Part shown: positions 1 through 7,632 of the stretch, one piece after another
Layout: the number at the start of each line of letters is the position of its first letter
How positions within the stretch are numbered: the first letter of the stretch is position 1
Source: a virus
Strand: one strand, 5' to 3'
DNA: 64,000 nucleotides
Virus record (IMG/VR): IMGVR_UViG_3300045107_000036
Coordinates: 1 to 64,000 of that record
The notes under the pieces: model-generated
What the model was told of the DNA's origin: nothing
The model's database searches: none
What the model saw: the letters and a program-made list of their open reading frames with translations, nothing else
Translations under genes and position numbers: made by a program

Positions 1-4
1 CCAG

Positions 5-175
5 ATGACGGGCAGGATCACCTACCTCTCGGTGGAGCGGGAGGAGGAGTTCGTGGTCATCCGCTGGAAGGACGGGGACGCTGGGGCGAGCATCTGGGGT
101 AGCAAGCCGTGGGGGTACTTCCCGCAGCCAGCCGGTCTGATGGGTCCGCTGAACTGCAAGCCGGTTCGGGTCTGA
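5..175 (+). CDS. hypothetical protein, possibly cut by the left window edge
   Basis: The frame is open to the left edge, so the gene may begin outside the window. The first in-frame ATG gives 56 residues. The second half is rich in Gly, Pro and aromatics (WGSKPWGYFPQPAG). I see no recognisable motif, so no function is proposed. A perfect 12-bp hairpin follows the stop codon by 16 bases. Confidence 0.55.
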   Translation: MTGRITYLSVEREEEFVVIRWKDGDAGASIWGSKPWGYFPQPAGLMGPLNCKPVRV

Positions 176-191
176 TCTGGCTCTCGAACAG

Positions 192-220
192 AGACAAGCC
201 CGGCTCTGCCGGGCTTGTCT
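192..220. terminator. 12-bp perfect hairpin after the first gene
   Basis: AGACAAGCCCGG pairs with CCGGGCTTGTCT around a 5-nt loop. It sits between the first gene and the TnpA-like gene. The T-tract is weak (CTTCT), so it could be a terminator. It could also be the subterminal hairpin that IS200/IS605 elements carry upstream of tnpA. The sequence alone does not decide. Confidence 0.5.
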
Positions 221-237
221 CACTTCTGGAGAGTGTC

Positions 238-651
238 ATGCCGAAGGAAGATAAGTACCACCACGCCAGCCACAGCAAGTACCTGCTCAAGTACCACTTC
301 GTCTTCGCCTGCAAGTACAGGAAGAAGCTGCTCGCCAAGCAGAACATCGCTGACGAGATCAAGACGCTGTTCACCGACATCGCCTACAAAAGCGGTTTCG
401 CCATTGACGTGATGGAAGTGGACATCGACCACATCCACGTTCTCGTAGACGCTCCACCCACCCTGTCCCCGACCAGTATCGCCACCCGGCTCAAGAGCCA
501 ATCGACCTTCCACATCTGGAAGAAGTTTGGTAACTTCTTGGCGTATCACTTCTGGAAGGAGAAGACCTTCTGGAGTGACGGGTACTTCGTGTGTACCACT
601 GGAGACGCCAGTACGGAGACGATCAAGAAGTACATCGAAGAACAGGGTTGA
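238..651 (+). CDS. tnpA: IS200/IS605-type Y1 HUH transposase (TnpA)
   Basis: The product is 137 aa, the usual size of single-domain Y1 transposases that move single-stranded DNA through a 5'-phosphotyrosine link. The HUH motif is H65-I66-H67 within DIDHIHVLVD. The candidate nucleophile is Tyr132 in KKYIEEQ. Other family signatures are YHFVFACKYRKK near the N-terminus and FWSDGYFVCTTGD before the Tyr helix. The ATG at 238 follows GGAGAG. No tnpB or omega-RNA partner lies beside it, so this is a solo tnpA, either an intact minimal element or a gene the phage has kept. Element ends were not resolved. Confidence 0.9.
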   Translation: MPKEDKYHHASHSKYLLKYHFVFACKYRKKLLAKQNIADEIKTLFTDIAYKSGFAIDVMEVDIDHIHVLVDAPPTLSPTSIATRLKSQSTFHIWKKFGNFLAYHFWKEKTFWSDGYFVCTTGDASTETIKKYIEEQG

Positions 652-678
652 GTACACTAAGATAAGGTGGAGGAAGAT

Positions 679-924
679 ATGGTTGAGTTTTGCCCGGTTT
701 ACGTCGGAAAACCTAAATTGGTAGTCGGTACTATCGGTGAGTTCTACGGTCCTGCTGGCAGGGACGAGAACGAAGCCCGGATGCGGCTGTTGGAGTACGT
801 CCAGTCCGACGTGGGGATGAAGCACTTCAAGGACGTGTACCCTGATACGGACGAGGGGAAGTATCAGGAGGTATTGTTCCAGTTGTACGAACTGGAAGGT
901 CAGGAAAAATGTAGGAACTCTTGA
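679..924 (+). CDS. hypothetical protein, 81 aa
   Basis: The start was set at ATG 679 because AGGTGGAGG lies just upstream; an in-frame GTG at 667 overlaps that Shine-Dalgarno. The protein is small and mixed-charge, with Tyr- and Glu-rich helices. No known domain was recognised. It lies between the TnpA-like gene and a structured non-coding stretch. Confidence 0.65.
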   Translation: MVEFCPVYVGKPKLVVGTIGEFYGPAGRDENEARMRLLEYVQSDVGMKHFKDVYPDTDEGKYQEVLFQLYELEGQEKCRNS

Positions 925-1025
925 GCGGGGTGGTCGTAGTCCTGATTGTGTCCTGTGGTACTGTGTTGTGTTTGTGCTTTGAGGGATAGAAACTTTTAAG
1001 CCCATCTTTAGCCCATCGCCTTCAT

Positions 1026-1104
1026 CCCCTACCCTAAAGGGCTACCCCCACGTCTCGCTCCCTTCGGTCGCTCGCTTGTGGGGGTAGCAGTTTCACTGTA
1101 GGGG
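1026..1104. other. nested inverted repeats in a non-coding stretch
   Basis: The interval 925-1172 has no convincing gene. It holds an 11-bp perfect stem (GCTACCCCCAC at 1041-1051 with GTGGGGGTAGC at 1078-1088). This is flanked by an outer pair (CCCCTAC 1026-1032, GTAGGGG 1098-1104). The result would be a cruciform or a structured RNA of about 80 nt. It does not match a tRNA. It could be an RNA gene, a transposon end or a recombination site. Confidence 0.45.
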
Positions 1105-1130
1105 CTTTCGGCTCCGAAGAACTGTAAACG

Positions 1131-1156
1131 AAAAAAGCCCGGCTTTCGCCGGGCTT
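1131..1156 (-). terminator. intrinsic terminator for the acidic-protein gene
   Basis: Read on the minus strand, an AAGCCCGG/CCGGGCTT stem with a short loop is followed by six Ts. It starts about 17 bases after the stop of the minus-strand gene ending at 1173. Confidence 0.85.
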
Positions 1157-1172
1157 CTTCATTTGGTGAAGG

Positions 1173-2420
1173 TTACTTCTTCTTCGGGAAGTTCTTGGCC
1201 TTCCACTCGTTGTAGGACGCAACGCTCGGGAGTTGACCAACCCGACCGCTCGGGGCGTAGCCCACTTCGCCCGGACCCGGCTCACGCTTGGCTTGCTTCG
1301 GGGACGCCACCAGGGAGTCTTCCTTCAGCTTGCGAACGTCGCCAGCGGCCTGCTTGGTGAGGCTGCGGAAGAACGAGGTTTCGTCAACCTTCTCTTCCTT
1401 CTTCTTGCCACCCTTCTTGAACAACTCGAACGGCTTCGGACCCTTGTCGTCCTTCTTCTTCTCACCCTTCTTGGCGAACGGGGGAGCCTTCTTACCGCCC
1501 TTCTTGTCGTCCTTGTCCTTACCCTTCTTCAAGAAAGCCGGGAACTCCTTCCCTTCCTTCTTCATCATCTTGTTGCACCAGCCCTTGCCCATGAACTTCT
1601 TGTCGTCATCGGACTCCGACTCCTTGTCGCCGCCCTCGTCGGACTCTGCGTCGTCGGAATCGTCGTCGTCCATGTCGCTGTCGAGTTCGTCTTCGATGTT
1701 GTCATCGTCGGCTTCGCCTTGAGGAGCGGAGTCATCGTCGCCCTCGTCTTCGCCGCCGAACGGGTTGGCACCCTTAGCCGGAGCGGCGTCTTCGCCACCC
1801 TCATCGCCTTCGTCGCCAGCACCACCGAACAGGCTGCTGATGTCAGCACCCTCATCGCCTTCGTCGCCGAAGCCCATGTCCGGGGCTTGGTCATGCGGGG
1901 ACACGCCCATGCCGCCGAGCAGGTTGCTCAGGTCGGCCGACTTGCCCATGTCGGGAACTGCGTGAGCGTCGTCACCCAGGTCGGCCGGGTCGAACGAGAA
2001 CTCGTCCTCGTCGCCGCCCATCATGCCGTCGTCGCCGCCGAGAGCCGATGCGTCGTCACCTTCCGGTGCAACTTCATCATCGCCCTGTTCGCCGTCGTCG
2101 TCACCCAAGAGAGCGAGCATCGCCGGGTCGTCCATGCCGTGAAGCTCATCGGCATCTTGATCCGGGTCTAGGTCCGGGCCAGCACCCGGAACATCCACGT
2201 CGCCGTCGCCATCCGGGTCGATGTCCGACTCGGTGCCGTCATCATGACCCATCAGGTCATCATCGTCTTCGCCCTCGGGTGGTGGGAAACCCATCTCAGC
2301 AAGCTTGCTTCCAGTGATGCCCAACGAAGCAGGCGTCTTGAGGCCCAGGGTCGAAGTACCAAGAGCAGACTCATTCATCAACTTCTGGTTGATGGTCCGC
2401 CATGCTTTGTAACTCATCAT
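1173..2420 (-). CDS. acidic then lysine-rich low-complexity protein, possible head-core protein
   Basis: The product is 415 aa. The start was placed at ATG 2420 because AAGGAGA lies 8 nt upstream; an earlier in-frame ATG at 2438 overlaps that site. Residues about 50-260 are dominated by Asp, Glu and Gly, with short repeats (ADLSNLLGG and ADISSLFGG). A Lys-rich block follows at about 265-340, and the C-terminus ends in PKKK. No enzymatic motif is visible. T4-type prohead core and internal proteins are acidic or Lys-rich and are trimmed near their N-terminus after Glu. The N-terminal YKAWRTINQKLMNES would suit such a site, but this is inference. A late-type promoter box lies 30 nt upstream. Confidence 0.75.
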   Translation of the reverse strand: MMSYKAWRTINQKLMNESALGTSTLGLKTPASLGITGSKLAEMGFPPPEGEDDDDLMGHDDGTESDIDPDGDGDVDVPGAGPDLDPDQDADELHGMDDPAMLALLGDDDGEQGDDEVAPEGDDASALGGDDGMMGGDEDEFSFDPADLGDDAHAVPDMGKSADLSNLLGGMGVSPHDQAPDMGFGDEGDEGADISSLFGGAGDEGDEGGEDAAPAKGANPFGGEDEGDDDSAPQGEADDDNIEDELDSDMDDDDSDDAESDEGGDKESESDDDKKFMGKGWCNKMMKKEGKEFPAFLKKGKDKDDKKGGKKAPPFAKKGEKKKDDKGPKPFELFKKGGKKKEEKVDETSFFRSLTKQAAGDVRKLKEDSLVASPKQAKREPGPGEVGYAPSGRVGQLPSVASYNEWKAKNFPKKK

Positions 2421-2450
2421 AGATTGTGTCTCCTTCATCGGACGCTGTTT

Positions 2451-2457
2451 CTATATA
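2451..2457 (-). promoter_or_regulatory. late-type promoter box TATATAG
   Basis: The minus-strand box TATATAG lies 30 nt before the ATG at 2420, with no obvious -35. It resembles the T4 late consensus TATAAATA read by gp55-type sigma factors, and this phage encodes one. ATAGA in the box can also pair with TCTAT at the start codon, with AAGGAGA in the loop. Confidence 0.55.
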
Positions 2458-2518
2458 CCGCTTGACAGTTTATTTATCCGCTCAACCCGAATTTCTGCCT
2501 TTTCCGAGTAACTAAAGT

Positions 2519-3010
2519 ATGCCCACCGCAAGCGAATACGCAACGATTCTTCAATTGCTCGTCCTCTTGGCAGCGAGCCAAACCCAACAGCAACGGACGA
2601 CCCTCATCGCTTCGCTTGCCGGTCACGGCTACTTTTACGGTGATGGGGGAGCGAATATGAGCGGCACAGCCGAAGTGAACGTGATCTCGGCCAACAAGAC
2701 GGCCACCACAGACGGCGGCGTCCTCGACATCTCCGGGACGGCCATCGTCCGCCGGGTATACAAAGACCGCCAGTGCGAACGCACCGGCCACCCCAAGCGG
2801 TTCGGCTGCAAGATCAGCTTCCCGAACAAATACCAACAGTGCTTCGAGGCCGGGTTTTACACCGCCCCGAAGCGCAACATCTTCCCGAAGTCGTTCGCCA
2901 GCACGGGGGCGTACCTACCGGCCATCACCGCCTGCGTCCAATACCTCTACCTGCCGCCGCAGTCGGAACAGGACGCCCGCAAGGGTCCGTACCAGCCGCC
3001 GGGCCGTTAA
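2519..3010 (+). CDS. hypothetical protein, 163 aa
   Basis: The gene is divergent from the acidic-protein gene and its stop overlaps the stop of the convergent HTH gene at 3007. It has a helical, Gln-rich N-terminus (about 1-30), a Gly/Thr/Ser-rich middle that looks beta-stranded, and a Cys- and aromatic-containing half with CERTGHPKRFGCK. The Shine-Dalgarno is weak. I do not recognise the family; a virion or decoration role is possible but unsupported. Confidence 0.7.
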   Translation: MPTASEYATILQLLVLLAASQTQQQRTTLIASLAGHGYFYGDGGANMSGTAEVNVISANKTATTDGGVLDISGTAIVRRVYKDRQCERTGHPKRFGCKISFPNKYQQCFEAGFYTAPKRNIFPKSFASTGAYLPAITACVQYLYLPPQSEQDARKGPYQPPGR

Positions 3011-3327
3011 TTCGTGTTGTAGATAACAGAAACGATGGCCGTGTCCGTGCCCTTCGGGGTGTGGGTCCGGCCGTTGAGGATTTTACTGATGGCAACGTGG
3101 GACACGTTCATGATCTTGGCGATATCGACGATCCTGACGCCCTCCCGGTCGAGCCGGTGAACCTCGTTCACCTGAGACTTGTTTAGCTTCGGCCCCCAGC
3201 CACTCTTCTTCTCGGTCAACCCGCTGGCGTGGAGCCACCGACGCACCGTCCGTTCCGAAACCCCGAAATGCACCGCCGCATTGGCAATGTCATTCACGAA
3301 CGGCTTCAAGTCTTCTGGGCTGGGCAT
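3007..3327 (-). CDS. double helix-turn-helix DNA-binding protein (paralogue of 60110-60457)
   Basis: The product is 106 aa with two HTH-like segments: one near residues 15-36 (VHFGVSERTVRRWLHASGLT) and a second near 65-87 (IVDIAKIMNVSHVAISKIL). A basic linker containing GPKLNKSQ joins them. The arrangement resembles resolvase- or Myb-type tandem HTHs. It is clearly related to the protein at 60110-60457, including the ends IYNTN and KYNAN. It is divergent from 3424-3843. A tandem 19-bp repeat adjoins its start and could be its operator. Likely a transcriptional regulator or nuclease-associated binding module. Confidence 0.8.
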   Translation of the reverse strand: MPSPEDLKPFVNDIANAAVHFGVSERTVRRWLHASGLTEKKSGWGPKLNKSQVNEVHRLDREGVRIVDIAKIMNVSHVAISKILNGRTHTPKGTDTAIVSVIYNTN

Positions 3328-3363
3328 GTCAAGTTACAAAATGCGTGTCAAGTTACAAAACGC
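3327..3363. repeat. tandem 19-bp direct repeat, candidate operator
   Basis: TGTCAAGTTACAAAATGCG (3327-3345) is followed directly by a near-identical copy (3346-3363, ending AACGC). It lies immediately upstream of the HTH gene and in the leader region of the divergent gene at 3424. Two adjacent binding sites for the double-HTH protein are a natural reading, but no binding data are available. Confidence 0.6.
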
Positions 3364-3382
3364 TTCGAAAGTATTAAAGCGA

Positions 3383-3428
3383 GGCATATCTATTCCTACA
3401 AACCTCGTTTGGGAGAATTGCATATGCC
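3383..3428 (+). promoter_or_regulatory. hairpin burying the start codon of 3424
   Basis: GGCATAT (3383-3389) is a perfect complement of ATATGCC (3422-3428), which contains the ATG. The Shine-Dalgarno GGGAGAA lies in the loop. A possible late -10 (ATATCTA) overlaps or follows the 5' arm. RNA starting there would therefore lack that arm. Confidence 0.5.
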
Positions 3429-3843
3429 ATTAGTCGTACCGAACCTCGGCGAACTTGAGCTTCTGGACAAGATGTTGTCCGACGCCCTGTCCGTCGATGA
3501 AAACTACATCCTTAAGTTGTACACCAACAACTACACCCCGGACCAGAACTCCGGTGCCAACTCGTTCGTCGAAGCGACGTTCACGGGTTACGCTGCCAAG
3601 ACCCTCTCTCGTGCCAACTGGAACACCGCTGTTACGGTATCCAACAAGGCCGAATCGTCTTACGGCACCGCACCGCAGTCGTGGACGTGTACGGGCACCG
3701 GCCAGACCATTTTCGGTTACTGGATCATCGGTGCTACGTCGGGTGTGGCTCTGTGGGCCGAACTCTTCTCCGTGAGCCGTGTTCTGGCTAACGGTGACGT
3801 TCTTAACCTGACGCCGAAGTTCACGCTGAACAGCGAAAACTAA
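3424..3843 (+). CDS. small virion/fibre-like protein (paralogue of 59634-60035)
   Basis: The product is 139 aa. The start is ATG 3424, preceded by GGGAGAA; the frame is open upstream but lacks a ribosome site. It has an N-terminal helix followed by beta-rich, Thr/Ser/Asn-rich sequence. The signatures LKLYTNNYTP, TGYAAKTLSRANWNTA and ALWAELFS are shared with the protein at 59634-60035 (LHLYRNDNFTP, SGYAAITLVSSNWTTT, LLWFERFS). Such small beta proteins commonly lie among phage tail-fibre genes. It is divergent from a double-HTH gene, and its paralogue is too. Confidence 0.75.
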   Translation: MPLVVPNLGELELLDKMLSDALSVDENYILKLYTNNYTPDQNSGANSFVEATFTGYAAKTLSRANWNTAVTVSNKAESSYGTAPQSWTCTGTGQTIFGYWIIGATSGVALWAELFSVSRVLANGDVLNLTPKFTLNSEN

Positions 3844-3855
3844 GTCGTTACTGGC

Positions 3856-3910
3856 TTGTAGTTTCGGAATCCCCACGGTATACTCCTCTCTATGCCGTGG
3901 GGATTTTTTA
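3856..3910 (+). promoter_or_regulatory. terminator hairpin with a promoter -10 in its loop
   Basis: An 11-bp stem (AATCCCCACGG 3868-3878 with CCGTGGGGATT 3895-3905) is followed by a T-run, as in an intrinsic terminator. The loop holds TATACT (3879-3884). It lies 17 nt downstream of TTGTAG (3856-3861), which gives a sigma70-like promoter. Transcripts starting near 3891 would lack the 5' arm and could escape termination. Confidence 0.65.
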
Positions 3911-3928
3911 CGTCCCGAAGGAGGCACT

Positions 3929-4762
3929 ATGAAATGGACGAAGCGATTCTTAATGCTCGCCTTGATCCTGACACCCCTCATCGGCGGGTTCTTGTATTTC
4001 ACTAAGTTCGGCGACCTGCCGGACTCCAACCTGACCACCGAGGCCGTCGAAGAAGACATGCGGACGGCGATCACGCTGCCCGCCCCGCCACCAGTCATTG
4101 CTGAAGTTAACGAGCGAAACGCTCAGATCAAATCCTTTGTTTGCGAAGACGTGAGTATCCGTTTCCTTCAGAAAGGGATCAAGCTGCGTCTGAATGGCCG
4201 CTTGTACTACGAGAAGGATCGGAAGTTCCGGTACACCGTGACGAGCATCGTCGGCCAGGAGGTAGACGTTGGCTCGAACGACAAGGAGTTCTGGTTCTGG
4301 TCGAAAAGGATGAACCCGTCCTCACTGTACTTCGCCAAGCACGAAGATTTTGCCAAGAGCCGGATGCGAACCCCGTTCAGCCCGTTCCTGTTGATGGACT
4401 CGCTCGGGATGAGCAACCTCAACGTGGACACGGGAAAGATCGTCGAGACTAACAAGAGCTACATCTGGGTCGAGCCGGGGAAGAACTCCATCGGCCAGCC
4501 GATCTCACGGATGACCTTCATCAACAAGAAGACGAAGCTCATCGACGGGTTCACCATCTGCAACGAGGCCGGGAGTGTGATCGCCTCGGGTGAAGTTACT
4601 GAATACAAGGACGGGCTGCCGAAACAGATTCTCTACGTTTGGGCCGAAGAGAACCTGAGTATGTTGATGGACTTGAAGAACCCAAAGACGAATGTGCCCA
4701 TCGACCCGTCGCTGTTCAACAGGCCGAACATCCAACCCCAAGTTGACATGGGCAAGGATTAA
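3929..4762 (+). CDS. membrane-anchored LolA-like protein
   Basis: The product is 277 aa. Residues 1-25 hold a short basic stretch and a hydrophobic segment (FLMLALILTPLIGGFLYF), an uncleaved anchor or signal. The rest is soluble and beta-rich, with a LolA/LolB-like ring: IKLRLNGRLYYEKDRKFRYT, then VGQEVDVGSNDKEFWFWS. This wording recalls LolA-like lipoprotein-handling proteins of Planctomycetes. The fold assignment is moderately supported; function in infection is unknown. AAGGAGG precedes the ATG. It is the first gene after the hairpin/promoter element and ends overlapping a convergent fibre gene. Confidence 0.65.
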   Translation: MKWTKRFLMLALILTPLIGGFLYFTKFGDLPDSNLTTEAVEEDMRTAITLPAPPPVIAEVNERNAQIKSFVCEDVSIRFLQKGIKLRLNGRLYYEKDRKFRYTVTSIVGQEVDVGSNDKEFWFWSKRMNPSSLYFAKHEDFAKSRMRTPFSPFLLMDSLGMSNLNVDTGKIVETNKSYIWVEPGKNSIGQPISRMTFINKKTKLIDGFTICNEAGSVIASGEVTEYKDGLPKQILYVWAEENLSMLMDLKNPKTNVPIDPSLFNRPNIQPQVDMGKD

Positions 4763-6531
4763 GACGAATAAGTCATTGTATTTCTCAACCGCTGCGGAGG
4801 CCGCTTCCGTTTCTGGAACTTATCCGAGTTACTGTAGATCGAGTTGGCGAGCTTGAACCGCCGACGCAGGACGCAGTTGACGGAAGCTGCCACCACGCCG
4901 TCTGCCAGACCATTCGTCACTTCCAGCTTCGACACCCGTGTCGATACACGCTTGTCCTTCTTGCAACACATGCCAGCCTCGTTCTGAGGCGGACGGCATG
5001 CCTTCGGGGTGAAGTCGATGTCGGTGTTAATGTTCTGACCGCTCAGAACACCAGCCCCGCCGCTCGCCGTTACATACATGAAGTGGTTGTTGACGTTCGA
5101 CCCGCCCAGGACCGCCCCGCCCTTACCGTAGATTCTTACTTCAGACAGACTGAAACCGCTAACGACTACGCCGCCAGTCGCCGTGAGTCTCGTAATCTTT
5201 CGGATCGTGGCCGTGCTGCCGCTGACCGCCCCGCCAGAGGCGGTCCGGTACATGTACTCAGTATTTCGACTAATCCCACCGCCACGCACACCGCCCGAGC
5301 CGCTGATGACGCCGTTGTCGGATGTAAGAGCCTGGATCGCAATACCGCCACACACGCCACCGCCGGTGGCAACGTTGACGTAAAGTTTACCCACTCGTGC
5401 CTGACCCGCACACACGGCACCGCCAGTCCCGACATCGAAGGTCCGAGACAGCAAGCGTGCGGCCCCACCCGGTCGGGCACCGCCGCTGCCGACTCGGTAA
5501 AGGAAGTGAGTGACCCGTGCCGAACCACCGGGGCGGGCACCGCCTTGACCGATATCATCGCCCCATTTGTAAACACGGGCTGTACCGCCGCCTTTGATCC
5601 CGTCGGCAGCGAATTGAACGTTGGCACGGTAGGCGACCCGACCTGTGCCGCCGAGGACTGCTCCACCACGGGCAGAGTCGTAGATGTTGTTGTCGGCCGA
5701 ACCGGCAGCGACTATGCCGCCACTGCCTCGGAGCTTGACGTACCAGCCAACTCTTGCAACACCGGCACCGACAGCCCCGCCCTGTGCCAAGATGAAGATA
5801 AGTGGCACGCCCGTACCACCCAACCGGGCACCGCCGGTGGGACGGTAGGGGCCGTAGACTTGAGCATTCAGGGCACGCCCGCCCGGACGGGCACCGCCGA
5901 ATGCACTAATGTAAGCAACTGCGGATTGAACAAGAGCCGTACCCCCGCCAACCGCACCGCCCCGGCCTGGGATGTAGGTTCTAACGAAAGCAACGCCCGC
6001 ACCAACCACACCACCCGAAGCAATGATCGTCGGGCGGATGAGTCGAACAGTAGTGGTAGCCCCGCCAACGACACCGCCGGAAGCGGTTCTCGTGAGGATA
6101 ACAGTGTTCGTTGCCGAACTACTTGCGACCACGCCGCCAGATGCAGTCAGAATGAACTCTGCGTTGGCGGCACCGGCTACGACAGCACCACCGGACGCCG
6201 TGTTGAACCAACGGGTCGGCAGGAGTGCCACGCCGCCAACAGCGGCACCGCCCGAGCCAGTGTCGCTGTATTCGTTAATCGTAACGGCTAGAACTTCGAC
6301 CGTAGCCTCGGTAACACGGGCACGGGTTTCCGAAATGAGGAGAACTTCTACAGAGAGTTCGGTGGTGCGTGCCTTCGCATCGCCAGCAGTAAGAGCCTCC
6401 ACCGTGATTTCGGTGGTGCGTGCCTTCGCATCGCCAGCGGCCAAAATCTCGACCGCAACGTCTGTCGTCCTGGCCTTAGCGTCACCAGCCGCCAGGACTT
6501 CGACCGTAGTTTCTGTTATCCTGGCGGTCAT
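4759..6531 (-). CDS. glycine-rich repeat fibre protein (paralogue of 36616-38421)
   Basis: The product is 590 aa. It begins with about four 17-residue repeats (units like ARTTDVAVEILAAGDAK). Over 20 repeats of roughly 18-22 residues follow, each built around SGGAVxGGxA with variable hydrophobic/aromatic spacers. The C-terminus carries CCKKD and a basic end. Order and C-terminal layout match 36616-38421. The repeats suggest an extended beta or polyglycine fibre. It is the last gene of the minus operon running from 8197. Likely a tail-fibre or virion surface protein; a receptor role is inferred. Confidence 0.8.
   Translation of the reverse strand: MTARITETTVEVLAAGDAKARTTDVAVEILAAGDAKARTTEITVEALTAGDAKARTTELSVEVLLISETRARVTEATVEVLAVTINEYSDTGSGGAAVGGVALLPTRWFNTASGGAVVAGAANAEFILTASGGVVASSSATNTVILTRTASGGVVGGATTTVRLIRPTIIASGGVVGAGVAFVRTYIPGRGGAVGGGTALVQSAVAYISAFGGARPGGRALNAQVYGPYRPTGGARLGGTGVPLIFILAQGGAVGAGVARVGWYVKLRGSGGIVAAGSADNNIYDSARGGAVLGGTGRVAYRANVQFAADGIKGGGTARVYKWGDDIGQGGARPGGSARVTHFLYRVGSGGARPGGAARLLSRTFDVGTGGAVCAGQARVGKLYVNVATGGGVCGGIAIQALTSDNGVISGSGGVRGGGISRNTEYMYRTASGGAVSGSTATIRKITRLTATGGVVVSGFSLSEVRIYGKGGAVLGGSNVNNHFMYVTASGGAGVLSGQNINTDIDFTPKACRPPQNEAGMCCKKDKRVSTRVSKLEVTNGLADGVVAASVNCVLRRRFKLANSIYSNSDKFQKRKRPPQRLRNTMTYSS
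6361..6531 (-). repeat. 51-bp tandem coding repeat at the 5' end of the fibre gene
   Basis: The unit encodes a 17-residue motif (GDAKARTT plus a variable VEVLAA-like part). Copies around 6361-6387 and 6412-6438 share at least 27 identical bases (GGTGGTGCGTGCCTTCGCAT, then CGCCAGC). Upstream copies are more diverged. Recent slippage or recombination is likely. Confidence 0.7.
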
Positions 6532-6533
6532 GT

Positions 6534-7622
6534 TTAGCTATTTACCTTAACTCCGAACTCAGCATTGTTGATATCAGATACAGTCCACGCTGTACCGTCG
6601 GAAGGTTTCACGTCCATGACCGTGCGGTAGTCCAAGTAACCCGAAGTTAAATCTCCCGTCGCCGTGGCGTCGTAGTCCGTACCGCCGATGCGGGTGACGT
6701 GATTGATCGTCCTCGTTCCTGTATCGGTCTTCTTAGCAAAGATGTTGGACTGAACCCCGAACACTGTGTTGGTTGTGGCGGGCAGGTCGTCGAACGAATA
6801 GGTGTCCTTATCGCCCACATTGCCCGACTCATTATAAGTCGAATCGAAGTCGAAGGGGCCGGTCGGGTCGTCTACCTGTTGGTAGTTGTTAACCGAGTTG
6901 CCGTCACTGCCGACCCATTGACTGCTGTTCCCGTTCCCGTTCGGCCGAAGGGTAATCACACGACAGTTGCCGAGCGGAGCGTTGTTTGTCGATCCGGTCA
7001 AGTCTAAGAGGTAGTGGTCGTCGATAGCCCAAACCGAATCACCTGCACTGCCGAAAGCGGGCACCGCACCGTTGAAGCGATAGCCGGTGACGTAGTTGTT
7101 GGCGGTAGCACGGGTGTTGGTGCCGTTCGCCAACTGGAGGACGTTCGACCCGTTGACGTAAAGAATCACGTCTCCCGTCGAGATGCTGTTGTTGATCGCA
7201 AACTTCAACTCGATGAAGTGCCACTGGTTCTGAGTCAAGACATAAGTGGTCGTACCCAGCGTGTTGCTGTGGTCGCCCCGGAACAAGTTCAACTTACGGT
7301 TGTTGTCAATGTACAGGCCGAACTGTACGGTCGAAGTCAGGTCGCCGTCCATGAACACGACCATGTTGGCTTTGTACAGGTTGCTCAGGGACATGCCCGG
7401 ATTGTAAGCAAAGCCAATCACGCCTGCGGAGAGGTTCTGGCCGATGTTGCGTGCGACGAAGTTGCCACGAGAGCCGTCGGCGATGCAATTGCCGCTACCT
7501 GTGAATCGGTTGCTGGTGCTGACGTTGATCTGCGTGAAGTCCCACTTCAACCCGGTGTGGTTAGCCGGGTCGGTAGACGGGGAATTCATTGTGTCGAAGC
7601 CTTCGATGAATAGTAGGGCCAT
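6534..7622 (-). CDS. concanavalin-like virion/tail protein, copy 1 of 5
   Basis: The product is 362 aa. It begins MALLFIEGFDT, like the other four copies. It then has beta-strand-rich sequence with the jelly-roll pattern QNQWHFIELKF, GDVILYVNGSNVLQL and WAIDDHYLLDLTGSTNNA. It ends SDINNAEFGVKV, the same closing motif as the 33.5-39.4 kb copies. These features suit a LamG/ConA-like lectin fold, common in phage fibres and head decorations. GAGGAGA precedes the ATG. It lies directly upstream of the glycine-repeat gene, as in the second locus. Confidence 0.8.
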   Translation of the reverse strand: MALLFIEGFDTMNSPSTDPANHTGLKWDFTQINVSTSNRFTGSGNCIADGSRGNFVARNIGQNLSAGVIGFAYNPGMSLSNLYKANMVVFMDGDLTSTVQFGLYIDNNRKLNLFRGDHSNTLGTTTYVLTQNQWHFIELKFAINNSISTGDVILYVNGSNVLQLANGTNTRATANNYVTGYRFNGAVPAFGSAGDSVWAIDDHYLLDLTGSTNNAPLGNCRVITLRPNGNGNSSQWVGSDGNSVNNYQQVDDPTGPFDFDSTYNESGNVGDKDTYSFDDLPATTNTVFGVQSNIFAKKTDTGTRTINHVTRIGGTDYDATATGDLTSGYLDYRTVMDVKPSDGTAWTVSDINNAEFGVKVNS

Positions 7623-7632
7623 GTCTCCTCAC

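Noticed and set aside
6534-6545. TAAATAG on the minus strand before the glycine-repeat gene
   Set aside because: It is the coding end and stop of the upstream ConA-like gene and lies too close to the next ATG to be its promoter.
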